Under the pieces are notes generated by a model that searched no databases, was not told where the DNA came from, and saw only the letters and a list, made by a program, of their open reading frames with translations. A DNA stretch of 25,966 nt from a virus. The DNA lies in IMG/VR virus record IMGVR_UViG_3300020162_001361, positions 1-25,966 of that record; one strand, 5' to 3'. The translations under genes and the position numbers were made by a program. Of the stretch, positions 1 through 7,527 are shown in pieces (positions within the stretch are counted from its first letter, which is position 1; every line of letters begins with the position of its first letter).

Positions 1-89
1 GCCTGGGAATCCATGAGCGTCTGCGCCGGATCAATCCCCATCCGAGAGATCACCCCATCGCGAATGGATTTGTAAGAAGTCGTCCTCAT
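1..89 (-). CDS. Head-tail adaptor-like protein, N-terminal fragment (runs off window)
   Basis: The reading frame opens with an ATG that overlaps the portal stop codon in an ATGA arrangement and stays open to the window edge. It gives about 29 residues, beginning MRTTSYKSIRDGVI and followed by a short SRMGIDPAQ stretch. A Y-x-x-I-R-D-G-V start followed by a G-(L/I)-D-P turn is what I associate with small head-completion or tail-adaptor proteins encoded just after podoviral portal genes; this is family knowledge and was not searched. The position directly behind the portal gene and the translational coupling support a real gene. The function stays tentative because most of the protein is outside the window. 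Confidence 0.6.
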   Translation of the reverse strand, partial: MRTTSYKSIRDGVISRMGIDPAQTLMDSQ

Positions 90-2173
90 TGTTGGGGGGC
101 TTGTTGCTGCATTTGCTCGGCGACCTTTTGGAGTCCAGGCTGGGCGCCGACTCGGCCGATTTGGGCGTTCTGTTGTTGCTGGAGCTGGAAGCTGAACGAT
201 TCCATGCGGGCGGTGAGCATCGCGGCGAAGATTTGATCTTGTTGCAGGCGCTGCTGGATCGCCGGATTGCTCTGAATGATGTTCTGGAGAGTCTGCAACC
301 GGAGCTGGAAGTTTTGGCCTTCGCTCTTGAGCGGTGGCTCGGCGCCGGCAGCGATCTTTGTGAATTGCACCTGCTCGTCGTCCATCTCCTGCTGGCTCGC
401 CGCATCCGCATCGCGAATGAGTAGGCCGGCCAAGTTTGGATCGATGGACCCGAAAAGAAATTTGACCAATCCGGCGCGGTCGATCACGCCCTGCGTATCG
501 AGCGGGATGAGCTGCGTGAGCCCTTGCAACTTGATCTTGAGCGCCTCGGAGTCGAGCGTGCGGGCATCGAAGTCCAGACGCAAATCGTACTTGCCCTGGA
601 TGTCTTGACGACTAGCGCGGAAGGGGGTGGGCAGGCCGCCGGCAACGCGGACGAATTGGATGTCGTCGAGGTACTGCTGACAAAGCTGAAAGGTCTGGCC
701 GAGGATGAGTGCCATGTCGGCGAGCCAAGTATCGACCAAATCTTGCTGGGCGAGGAGTGCCCGCTGGGGGGCCATGTCGGCACGGGGGATGCCGAAATAC
801 TCGTCAACGTCTCGCCGAGTCGCCGCCTCGATCTCAATCGTGCCCATGTCATTTGCAGGTGGAGCCATCCATTGGAATTCGCCTGGTCGGCGCTCGGGGA
901 GTTGTTTTGCCGGCCCGAGGACGATGTCCATCTTCCCGCGATTGGCGGGAACTTTGAGCGGGGGCAGAATAGTGAGCGAGGCGCGGTCGCTGCGGTAATC
1001 GCGCTGTACCTTGATCTCGCTCTGCTGAGTGGCGACGAGCTCTGGAACGCCTCGGCTCTCGATGAGAGGGCGAGAGGTGCGCTCGAGCGGCAACTCAACA
1101 AACGGGTAGTGGCCGTGCTCGTAGCCCATCGCTTCGCTCTTGGCGACGCGGTCAACGACACTGGGTTGGATGTGGGTACACCAGACCTCCATCGCGCCGA
1201 TCTGCTCATTCCATTTCTTCTGATAAACGCGCCACACCTCGATCATGTCTCGCTCGTCGGAGAGGAGGAGGGAGTCGGTGACGCGGTACATGTTCCGAGC
1301 GTTGCGTCGATTGACGCCGGTGTGCTTGACGGCCTCCTCGATCCAGCGTGGGTCGTAGTCTTCGGTGACTTCGCGTTCGCGGAGCTCGTCCTCGCGGAGC
1401 AGCTCGCGGCAAGCGATGAATGGCGCCCGCTGGAGGTCGTAGGTGGATGGTGGGAAAATGATGTCCTCCCAGGGCTCGTAGGCTTGCCAGTCGGGGAGGT
1501 TCTCAAAAATGTAAGGCGAGTCGTAATCAAACGCGCCGGTCTCGCGGAGCTTGCGGACATTGGCTGCTGTGCCTTGTCCTGGCAGCAAGGCATCCATCTC
1601 GCGTGCGACGGCCTCTTCCTGTGTGGGGTCGAGGATGGCCTCGATGATGAGGGCGAGCTGCGGGTCGCCGGTCTCCATGTACTGCATCTGGAGGGACTCG
1701 AGGGTAAAAGTGATCTTCTCGTTGCGTGTGCTGCGGCGCCAGAAGACGCCCATGACCGCAAGGCCGTAGGTCTCACGGATATTTGCAGCGAGCTCGATCT
1801 CGCGCTTCGTCATGGCGGCGCAGTGAGAGTTCAAAATCCATTGGATGACGGTCTCGACTTTCCGGCCGGCCATGATGTCGGTGGTCTCGGTCGGCATGAC
1901 GGCGAGACGGGCGCGGGCGAAGGAGTTTTTCATCAACCGCACACGCTCGTTGACGATCATGTCGCTCAAGCGGATCTTGGCGTCGGAGGCGCCGTCCCAG
2001 GGGAACGCTTGCTTACCGAGATTCGCGGAGTACTTGCGGCCGGTCTCATCTTGCCCTGCCCAGAGGCAGAACCGCTGGTTGTAGTTAAGATTCTTACGGG
2101 TCCAGTACGACGCTGCGTCTGTCTCCGCTTGCTCGACGAGGCCGATGAGTTCTGAAATGGCGGAAGATTTCAT
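86..2173 (-). CDS. Portal (head-to-tail connector) protein, podovirus type
   Basis: A 695-aa protein that should form the ring at the capsid vertex through which DNA is packaged and ejected. The middle carries a portal-like run (SRGVPELVATQQSEIKVQRD, then an SDRASLTILPP segment) and a later GIPRADM helix region, followed by a Q-rich helical C-terminus (QLQQQQNAQ, MQQQAPQQ) like the barrel end of large podoviral portals. The length fits the 600-750 aa podovirus class. I chose the ATG at 2173 because it overlaps the upstream stop in an ATGA; the frame is open further upstream to 2266, but that part is low-complexity shadow sequence (RRHHHLQADHRR). Unusually, the gene lies downstream of scaffold and capsid rather than directly after the large terminase. 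Confidence 0.85.
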   Translation of the reverse strand: MKSSAISELIGLVEQAETDAASYWTRKNLNYNQRFCLWAGQDETGRKYSANLGKQAFPWDGASDAKIRLSDMIVNERVRLMKNSFARARLAVMPTETTDIMAGRKVETVIQWILNSHCAAMTKREIELAANIRETYGLAVMGVFWRRSTRNEKITFTLESLQMQYMETGDPQLALIIEAILDPTQEEAVAREMDALLPGQGTAANVRKLRETGAFDYDSPYIFENLPDWQAYEPWEDIIFPPSTYDLQRAPFIACRELLREDELREREVTEDYDPRWIEEAVKHTGVNRRNARNMYRVTDSLLLSDERDMIEVWRVYQKKWNEQIGAMEVWCTHIQPSVVDRVAKSEAMGYEHGHYPFVELPLERTSRPLIESRGVPELVATQQSEIKVQRDYRSDRASLTILPPLKVPANRGKMDIVLGPAKQLPERRPGEFQWMAPPANDMGTIEIEAATRRDVDEYFGIPRADMAPQRALLAQQDLVDTWLADMALILGQTFQLCQQYLDDIQFVRVAGGLPTPFRASRQDIQGKYDLRLDFDARTLDSEALKIKLQGLTQLIPLDTQGVIDRAGLVKFLFGSIDPNLAGLLIRDADAASQQEMDDEQVQFTKIAAGAEPPLKSEGQNFQLRLQTLQNIIQSNPAIQQRLQQDQIFAAMLTARMESFSFQLQQQQNAQIGRVGAQPGLQKVAEQMQQQAPQQ

Positions 2174-2502
2174 TGTACGACGATGGTCGGCTTGGAGGTG
2201 GTGGTGACGACGGTGTGCGGGTTGCTCTTCTTGAATTCCTCGCGGAATCCCTTGTCCTTCCAGCAACCAGGAAGAAGGTTGTTCCAGTAGATGTAGGAAT
2301 CGAAATCAATCGACATCGTGTGCTGGCCGATGCCATCCACGGTGCCTCTCGCCGCCTCGAGCCTGTCGCTGGCGGCCTTGATGCGTTGCTGGCGTAGCTC
2401 GGCGGTGACCATGCTGGCGTGCCATCCGGTACGGAGTTCTTCCGTAATCAATGGTGCAAGGTCACCGAGATCGGATTCGAGTTCTACAGCGAGATCGGAC
2501 AT
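2170..2502 (-). CDS. Small conserved-type virion-operon protein, unknown function
   Basis: A 110-aa protein encoded between the major capsid and portal genes, with its stop overlapping the portal start (ATGA), so the two are probably translationally coupled. The N-terminal half is acidic and helical (SDLAVELESDLGDLAPL, then AELRQQRIKAASDRLEAARG). The second half has an aromatic segment (IDFDSYIYWNNLLPGCWKDK) and a basic, Thr/Val-rich tail. No family is recognised. The position suggests a head-associated protein such as a head decoration or connector accessory protein, but nothing in the sequence proves this. The start has no Shine-Dalgarno; the leader is A/T-rich (AATTTTTTTAA before ATG). Confidence 0.7.
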   Translation of the reverse strand: MSDLAVELESDLGDLAPLITEELRTGWHASMVTAELRQQRIKAASDRLEAARGTVDGIGQHTMSIDFDSYIYWNNLLPGCWKDKGFREEFKKSNPHTVVTTTSKPTIVVQ

Positions 2503-2524
2503 TTAAAAAAATTGGCCGCAATTT

Positions 2525-2565
2525 GGTGGGGCGCTCGTATGTCTAGGGGGAGAGAGCGCCCCACC
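2525..2565 (-). terminator. Stem-loop after the major capsid gene (attenuator or weak terminator)
   Basis: A perfect 12-bp inverted repeat (GGTGGGGCGCTC at 2525-2536 against GAGCGCCCCACC at 2554-2565, 17-nt loop) lies in the 87-bp gap downstream of the capsid stop. On the transcribed strand a run of seven T follows, but only about 11 nt after the stem, so it is not a textbook terminator. A partial terminator or mRNA-stabilising hairpin behind a capsid gene is a common way to give capsid mRNA excess over distal genes; that role is inferred. Confidence 0.55.
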
Positions 2566-2589
2566 ACCTATGCGGGGGAGGTTTTTATA

Positions 2590-3612
2590 TTAAGCAGTCG
2601 GAGCGAACTTCCCGAGGGCGAGTGGGCTCTTCACGCAGAGGGCGCAGATGGCGTCCACGATGCCGCGTGATCCACCGCCACGGTCTTCCAACTCTTGGTA
2701 GCGGGGCTTGCGGTTGTAGCGCAGCTCGACCATGTCCATGTCGAGTACATAGCCGCGTCCGTTTTTCACGGCAGAGGCAGATGCGCCGGTCGCGTCCTGA
2801 GCGAGGAACAACGATGGGATGAGCTCGAGAGTACCGAAGTCACCCTCGAAGATGTCCACGGTCGAAGTGATTTTGTTTTCGTCTTTTTGGTTCAGCACGC
2901 GGATGGCGCTGGCCACGTTCGTGCTCGCAAATTGAGTGCGAGTGAAAGAGGTGAACTGGCGCTTCAATACTGGGCCGCAAATGAGGCTGTAGGTATTGGA
3001 TTTGCCGGTCTGCTCGTAGAGGGACTGCAACATGTCCTGGATGTTGTTCTCGGTGAGCGAAGCTGTGGCTGTCGCATTGATCGAACCCGCTGGGGTGCGG
3101 TACGCCGCGTTGACAGGGAGGTCAGCTTGAGCGCCATTTTGGATCCACTTGCCAAGACCACGGGTCTTGTAGGGAGTCGCTCCGGACTGCTCGACGCCTT
3201 CTTGGTCGGAGCAGAATGCAGCTTCCATCGAGCGCTTGAGTTGCTCGAGGCTCTTGCTTACAGCGCGGGCCATTTCCTTTTTCTTGCCGATTCCTGCTAC
3301 TTCAGAAACGTGTTGCGCCAGATCGTCCACTGAGGGCACTTCTCTAAACTTCTGAATACGAGCGCTTAATAGAACGCGATTCGCGGCGTTGTCGATGAAG
3401 TCGGATGAAGAAACATCCGTGTTGGAGAGGACTCCGGCAGGAACGGTCACGGCGTTGAAGCCGTCGGCTTGCCATTGTGTAAGGGGGTTGATCGGCTCGG
3501 CGCCTTTCTTGGCCATCGAAACGACGGGGCAAGTTTTTGCGTCAACAACAGCGATGAGATCGCTGAGATCCTGGCGGATGCCAGTCTGGGAGGTAATAAG
3601 TGTAGCTGCCAT
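2590..3612 (-). CDS. Major capsid protein, SU10 MCP-like (HK97 fold)
   Basis: A 340-aa protein resembling the SU10-type major capsid family (Pfam SU10_MCP). It opens with a T-G-I-R-x-D-L-S-D-L-I-A-V-V-D segment followed by T-x-P-V-V-S-M, the pattern at the start of this family, and later has the capsid-like GRGYVLDMDMVELRYNRKPR run near residues 285-305. The E-loop-like region and the NTYSLICGPVLKRQF segment also fit. It lies directly downstream of an acidic coiled-coil scaffold gene, as expected. The start at 3612 has no Shine-Dalgarno; the leader is CACCCCCCTTAACATT. The copy number implied by such a gene may be supported by the hairpin behind it. I did not run a profile search, so the family call rests on pattern recognition and gene order. 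Confidence 0.85.
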   Translation of the reverse strand: MAATLITSQTGIRQDLSDLIAVVDAKTCPVVSMAKKGAEPINPLTQWQADGFNAVTVPAGVLSNTDVSSSDFIDNAANRVLLSARIQKFREVPSVDDLAQHVSEVAGIGKKKEMARAVSKSLEQLKRSMEAAFCSDQEGVEQSGATPYKTRGLGKWIQNGAQADLPVNAAYRTPAGSINATATASLTENNIQDMLQSLYEQTGKSNTYSLICGPVLKRQFTSFTRTQFASTNVASAIRVLNQKDENKITSTVDIFEGDFGTLELIPSLFLAQDATGASASAVKNGRGYVLDMDMVELRYNRKPRYQELEDRGGGSRGIVDAICALCVKSPLALGKFAPTA

Positions 3613-3648
3613 AATGTTAAGGGGGGTGTTTAGATTTTTTGGGTTTGG

Positions 3649-4659
3649 TTAGAGTGCGCCTTCTAAAAAGGCCGCGATGTCGTCCGTCTTGAGCGAGGAT
3701 CCACGCTTGAAAAGCGCTTGCGCTCCTTCGCGGGTTGCAATGTCTTGGGCAGGTACTCTGGCACCCTTAGCAGGACTAGGCGGGGAACTGGCTCTCACAT
3801 TCGACTTCGACTCAGCGGGCTTGCTTGCATTTTTTCTGGATTGATCGGCACGGGCGAAGCGCATCTTCATGCCCTCCATCGCGTCGCCGATGATCATCTC
3901 CAGGTGCGGAAGATTCCGCAGATAAGGATGCTCCTTGAGCGTCGCCTTGAGCATGTCGTGCTCCTGCGTGCCAACCTTGAAGAGTGCGGGGTAGAATTGC
4001 TTCGTCTCCGGCATGACCATATCGCGCTGCGCGATCCATTCCTTGCGCTTCGGCGCGTGCTCGGTGAGGAGCTCGTCGGCCGTGGCTAGGTACTCGCGCA
4101 CCTGAGAAGGCTCGTAGTAGACCTCTTCGCCGCTGGCATTCTGGACCGTACCGCCCTCGAGATTCTTGATCGCCCAGGCGCGGATTTTCTTCGCGGTGGA
4201 GATCCGGTCATCAAGTTGGTCCGACGTCTCCACGTCGGCGAGCGGATTGCTCGGGGAGGGAGTGATCTGGACCGGCGTGGAGGCTTCGAGCTTGGCTCGT
4301 AGCTCACTGACCTCGGTCTCGAGCGTCTCGGCACGTTCCTCGGCCTGTCTGCGCTTGGACGTGATCTTATCGATCCGTTTCAGCAGCTTCTCGGACGTAG
4401 GTGTCTTCTCTTCTTCTGGCTCGGCGTCGTCTTTCTCGGCGTCGTCGGGCTTTTCTTCTGAGTCGTCGTTATCTTGTGAAAGATCGGTCTCCGCATTAGG
4501 ATCCTCCGTATCGGTCGCCTCGGGCGCTGGCTCGTTGTCGGGCGCGTCCTCGGTAGCCTCTGCGGCGGTGTCCTGCGGTGTGGTCTCCTCGAGATCGAAC
4601 CCGATTTCGGATGCAATGTCGGAGAGCGTTATTTGGGTGTCTGTGGTGTCTGTCATCAT
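3649..4659 (-). CDS. Capsid scaffolding protein
   Basis: A 336-aa protein (335 aa if the second Met is used). Residues about 20-85 are almost entirely acidic and low-complexity (PEATDTEDPNAET, EEKPDDAEKDDAEPEEE). They are followed by a charged coiled coil near 88-125 (KRIDKITSKRRQAEERAETL, EVSELRAKLE), a helical middle, and a basic, Ser/Pro-rich C-terminal part (KSNVRASSPPSPAKGAR) before a short acidic end. An acidic, coiled-coil, poorly structured protein directly upstream of the major capsid gene is the usual signature of a scaffold that directs procapsid assembly and binds the capsid through its basic C-terminus. No protease motif is visible, so it is not an obvious protease-scaffold fusion. 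The start lacks a Shine-Dalgarno. Confidence 0.78.
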   Translation of the reverse strand: MMTDTTDTQITLSDIASEIGFDLEETTPQDTAAEATEDAPDNEPAPEATDTEDPNAETDLSQDNDDSEEKPDDAEKDDAEPEEEKTPTSEKLLKRIDKITSKRRQAEERAETLETEVSELRAKLEASTPVQITPSPSNPLADVETSDQLDDRISTAKKIRAWAIKNLEGGTVQNASGEEVYYEPSQVREYLATADELLTEHAPKRKEWIAQRDMVMPETKQFYPALFKVGTQEHDMLKATLKEHPYLRNLPHLEMIIGDAMEGMKMRFARADQSRKNASKPAESKSNVRASSPPSPAKGARVPAQDIATREGAQALFKRGSSLKTDDIAAFLEGAL

Positions 4660-4774
4660 GGTAATCCAACCAAGTGGGGCAGTGCCTTTTTGCGAGTGGC
4701 ACAGGGGGTCTCGTTGGCGTGACCTTGCGATTTAAAAACGCACTGGCAACACGCCGAAACCCACACCGACAGAC

Positions 4775-4804
4775 ATCGACCTATATCGACCTATAACGAC
4801 CTAT
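4775..4804. repeat. Three tandem 10-bp repeats upstream of the scaffold gene
   Basis: The unit ATCGACCTAT occurs twice exactly and once as AACGACCTAT, back to back. The period of about one helical turn puts each copy on the same face of the DNA. It sits in the 158-bp gap between the 95-aa orphan gene and the scaffold gene, where no other gene is seen. The rest of the gap holds a short GTGCC/GGCAC inverted repeat near 4682-4702. A protein-binding site or a slippage-generated satellite are both possible. Confidence 0.75.
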
Positions 4805-4817
4805 AATAATCGCAGAA

Positions 4818-5105
4818 TCACCCCACCCTGCTCGCCTCGTCGATGCGAATCATCAGGTCGCTTTCGAGCGCCCGCAGGGCGTCGAGCGCCCCTGCGCAAT
4901 GCGCGAGCTGCCCGTGCTCGGTCGCGGTCTTGATGCTGCCGACCAACTCGACCGCGTCGTCGATGTGGTCGCGCAAGACCTGCAACACCGCCTGAACAAC
5001 CAGCGGCTTGGTCCCAGGCATGCACAGCGCGGTCACCATGTCGTCGTCGTCCAGACGCTCGGGAGTCATGTATCGGATAGGTGGTTTTTTTGTGAGGTTG
5101 AACAT
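4818..5105 (-). CDS. Small helical protein, unknown function
   Basis: A 95-aa protein with an N-terminal segment (NLTKKPPIRYMTPERLDDDD) followed by three predicted helices: MVTALCMPGTKPLVVQAVLQ, DHIDDAVELVGSIKTATEHG and AGALDALRALESDLMIRIDE. No motif or family is recognised. It starts 5 nt after the stop of the HTH gene and is followed by a 158-bp gap before the scaffold gene. The operon position suggests a head or packaging accessory role, but this is only by association. The start has no Shine-Dalgarno (AATAAAAACT before ATG). Codon use and the helical amphipathic pattern make it a credible gene. Confidence 0.65.
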   Translation of the reverse strand: MFNLTKKPPIRYMTPERLDDDDMVTALCMPGTKPLVVQAVLQVLRDHIDDAVELVGSIKTATEHGQLAHCAGALDALRALESDLMIRIDEASRVG

Positions 5106-5110
5106 AGTTT

Positions 5111-5302
5111 TTATTGGAGTTGAAATTGCTTGATGATGCTCGCCAGCGTGAAGGTGTGCCGCGTGCCTGCTGGCGCTGTAATGGGCCGCAGGAGACCGAC
5201 AGAGACGTACGTCTTGTACGTCGCCTCGCTGATCTCCAGCAACTCCATGACGTCCCGCTTCCGCAGCGTGCGAGCGCTAGTAAGACCCGCCGCCCGTAAC
5301 AT
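5111..5302 (-). CDS. Small helix-turn-helix DNA-binding protein (MerR/excisionase-like)
   Basis: A 63-aa protein whose core (TLRKRDVMELLEISEATYKT, then YVSVGLLRPI) reads as a winged HTH of the HTH_17/MerR type: a first helix, the LEIS turn, a recognition helix and a G-L-(L/I) wing start, then a T-R-H-T-F segment and a final helix ending SIIKQFQLQ. The start at 5302 lies 26 nt inside the end of the terminase gene and has AAGGAGG eight nt upstream, one of the better ribosome sites in the window, though those bases also encode terminase residues. The frame is open to 5542, but the extension is a shadow of terminase. Possible roles are a late regulator or a packaging-site binding protein; neither is shown. 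Confidence 0.65.
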   Translation of the reverse strand: MLRAAGLTSARTLRKRDVMELLEISEATYKTYVSVGLLRPITAPAGTRHTFTLASIIKQFQLQ

Positions 5303-6887
5303 GGAGACGCCCTCCTTCCACGTTCCCGACCCCAGATGTAAGGAGGTAGCGGAGGCAGTCGATGGGGTCCTTGCTGGCTCCCTTCTGTCCGTCGCTTCCG
5401 GTCCACTCTTTAAGTGCCCAGATGGTATTGGTACAGCACTCGGAGACGTAGAGCTTCGGTGCGTTGAGGTGGTCGATTTTGTGTTCTTCATTGTAAAATA
5501 GTGCGTCGTTAATGAGGCCGACTCCCTCCTCGATGTTCTCACCAGGGCACGCTCGGAAACTCATCCCCGCGTCCTCGAGCTCCTCCAAGAGCGTCGTGCT
5601 TTGCTCCCGCGTTCCGGCGACCGTCGTATTCGCATACCTCGAGTCTATCCACCGCTCAAAGACCTCGACCCCGTCGAGCTTCTCGACCCGCTCGATCTCG
5701 CCCTTGTACGCGAGCAACCCGAAACCGAAACTCTTCTGCCCGTCTCCGGCCTCGCCGTCCGCCTTCTTCCCGCTCGATACCGCCCACGGCCCCGCATGCC
5801 CGACCCCCTCGATGTAGGTATCGCACTGCGGCCACTCCCGATACACCCACGCCCGCTCGCCGGCATCGATGCGGATCCACAACATAAACCAGTTTTTCCC
5901 GCCCGCCGGATCGCAGAAAAGGTAGTTCGTCCCGTCTTTCGGGATTTGGTCCGCCTGGACGACATGCACCGCCTCGCGGAAGCGCGGAAAACGGGTCGCG
6001 GTCGCTTTTATGGGGACGCCGTAAGCGCGGCAGAGGATTTTTTCCCGCGGTTGCTTCGCCAGCTCGGTCTTCATCCGGCCGTAGCCTGCCCACGGGTTGT
6101 TTTTTGTCTGGAAATAAATGACGCCCGCATTCCGCGTCGTGCATTCCTGCACCACCGGCACCATCTCAAAGCCCTTCCCGTTTTTTTTAGGCAAAAGCTC
6201 CGCCTCGCTCTCCTCAATCGTCTTCGCTCCCTGAAGATAGTTTTTGACCGTGGGTGAGTAGCCCTCAATGGGCGTAAACGTCACCAGCAGGATGCCATTT
6301 CGGTCGAGAAGACGGAAACGGATCGTCTCGAGCCAGTCCAACGGCACCAACTCGTCGCACCAGGCTAAATCGATCTCCCCGCCCTCGATGGTGGTGATGT
6401 CTTGCGCGTAATTCCGAAACCACACCTGCGATTTGTTCGGAAGGACCGCCGTATTTTCCGAAAATCCGTTCTTTTGAGTGTAACTGATGTTCGTGACCTT
6501 GTTCCGCTTCGCGACCCTCAGCTCCCGAGGCATGAAATTCCACACAATCGGCTGCTGCATCGAGATCGAGTTGTCGTTCGTCGTCTGAAAGCACCACACA
6601 CGGCTCGCCGGCTTCTCCAGCAGGGTGCGGACAACCATCTTCCCCGCCCAAGTGCTCTTCCCCGAGCGGTTCCCGCCCAGCACCAAGAGGTCGCGGTAGC
6701 GTTTGGCGATCTTCTCCGCCTTCGTCCAGTGCTCCGGCTCGTACCCGTACCGCACCGGATCCTCCTTCTCGCTCGAAATCCGCTTCTCCCGCTCGACCAA
6801 CAACCTCTTAGCCCCCTCAGGGTCCGCTAAAAAATGCTCCGGCGGAATAAACGGCAACAACGGGTGCGGTGATTGAGTAAAGGTCAC
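5277..6887 (-). CDS. terL: Terminase large subunit
   Basis: A 536-aa packaging motor and nuclease. The ATPase domain has Walker A GGNRSGKST (71-79), Walker B with catalytic acid IDLAWCDE (172-179) and the coupling motif LVTFTP (201-206). The nuclease domain begins around YLFCDPAGGKNW (first acidic residue D326) and ends with a DPIDCLRYLL helix that supplies a late acidic residue, as in RNase H-fold terminases. It should bind the portal and the small subunit, pump DNA and cut concatemers. Its start overlaps the HNH stop (ATGA), and its end overlaps the small HTH gene. Length and motif order are normal for the family. I cannot tell the cos or pac strategy from the sequence, although an adjacent HNH gene is often linked to cohesive-end phages. 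Confidence 0.96.
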   Translation of the reverse strand: MTFTQSPHPLLPFIPPEHFLADPEGAKRLLVEREKRISSEKEDPVRYGYEPEHWTKAEKIAKRYRDLLVLGGNRSGKSTWAGKMVVRTLLEKPASRVWCFQTTNDNSISMQQPIVWNFMPRELRVAKRNKVTNISYTQKNGFSENTAVLPNKSQVWFRNYAQDITTIEGGEIDLAWCDELVPLDWLETIRFRLLDRNGILLVTFTPIEGYSPTVKNYLQGAKTIEESEAELLPKKNGKGFEMVPVVQECTTRNAGVIYFQTKNNPWAGYGRMKTELAKQPREKILCRAYGVPIKATATRFPRFREAVHVVQADQIPKDGTNYLFCDPAGGKNWFMLWIRIDAGERAWVYREWPQCDTYIEGVGHAGPWAVSSGKKADGEAGDGQKSFGFGLLAYKGEIERVEKLDGVEVFERWIDSRYANTTVAGTREQSTTLLEELEDAGMSFRACPGENIEEGVGLINDALFYNEEHKIDHLNAPKLYVSECCTNTIWALKEWTGSDGQKGASKDPIDCLRYLLTSGVGNVEGGRLHVTGGGSY

Positions 6888-7363
6888 TGCGCCTCCTTTA
6901 TTAGTTCTCTAAAATCGTTAGCCCACTCATCCCATGCCTTTCCTTTTTTTCCTTCAGAGAGTTTAAATGCAGCGCCCGCTGCATCGCACACAACAGAACC
7001 GCCATAAAGCGTTTTGCAGTAATAAATATCTGGACAATCATCACTGGAGCGTTTCTCAATTCTTTCAAGAAGCAGCACCGGATATTCCCAAGTCTCGGAT
7101 TCTTCAAAAACTACCCAAGGGACCACAATCCCAATAGAATCCTCCCAAAAATGCCTTTTTGTGTGGCAGTGATTGCAATATGTTATCAAATCCTCGTTCG
7201 GATATTCCCACGGCCTTTTTCCTTTTGCGTAGTATGTGTGGTGAACGTGCAGCTCTGAATTTTTGTCGCCACATAAGCAACACTTCCATCCGTCACGCTC
7301 AAAGATTTGAAGACGCTTGCGTTGCCACCTTGGATTTCTTAATTGATCGCTATACTTAATCAT
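6884..7363 (-). CDS. HNH endonuclease
   Basis: A 159-aa HNH nuclease. The zinc-ribbon pairs are CCLC (C28 and C31) and CNHC (C63 and C66), with the catalytic HVHH at 39-42 and a H-H-T-Y-Y...PWEYPNEDL stretch typical of this subfamily. The N-terminus (YSDQLRNPRWQRKRLQIFER) also matches the usual opening of these proteins. The C-terminal part (about 75-159) is unassigned. The start at 7363 is fixed by an ATGA overlap with the upstream gene; the frame continues to 7393, but that part overlaps the neighbour. HNH proteins beside the large terminase often assist genome-end cleavage, and a homing role is the alternative. G+C is visibly lower than in flanking genes, which suggests later acquisition. 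Confidence 0.87.
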   Translation of the reverse strand: MIKYSDQLRNPRWQRKRLQIFERDGWKCCLCGDKNSELHVHHTYYAKGKRPWEYPNEDLITYCNHCHTKRHFWEDSIGIVVPWVVFEESETWEYPVLLLERIEKRSSDDCPDIYYCKTLYGGSVVCDAAGAAFKLSEGKKGKAWDEWANDFRELIKEAQ

Positions 7364-7527
7364 TTTTTTGTAGCCCTCTGGAGGGACCTCCAATCATCAA
7401 CCGCTTTGCATGCCTTCGCGTAGGCGTCCATTGCTCGCTTCATCGCATCAATCGCCTCGTCTCGCTCGCGTTCTAATTGGCGGGATTTGACTGCATAATC
7501 TGTCTCTGGTTTAGTTTGTTCGTTCAT
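7360..7527 (-). CDS. Short coiled-coil protein with QLERERDEA motif
   Basis: A 55-aa protein with a sharply heptad-like centre: QLERERDEAIDAMKRAMDAY, followed by a lysine-rich end (SLQRATKK). It carries an ETD at residues 8-10, like the T-P-E-T-D openings of its neighbours. Both ends are coupled: its ATG lies 17 nt inside the upstream gene and its TGA overlaps the HNH start. The region coding for the motif is a near-copy of sequence in the upstream gene, so it looks like a duplicated fragment of that family. Function is unknown; small T-P-x-T-D/LERERD proteins are frequent in phage genomes. Confidence 0.7.
   Translation of the reverse strand: MNEQTKPETDYAVKSRQLERERDEAIDAMKRAMDAYAKACKAVDDWRSLQRATKK

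Noticed and set aside
524-2155. A 543-codon open frame on the plus strand opposite the portal gene
   Set aside because: It is an antisense shadow of GC-rich portal codons. The portal side has recognisable family segments, coupling at both ends and normal composition, while the plus-strand protein is low-information Leu/Val/Gly-rich sequence.
4166-4735. A Ser-rich 189-codon plus-strand frame opposite the scaffold gene
   Set aside because: The serine runs are the complement of acidic Asp/Glu codons in the scaffold gene; no start signal or family pattern is seen.
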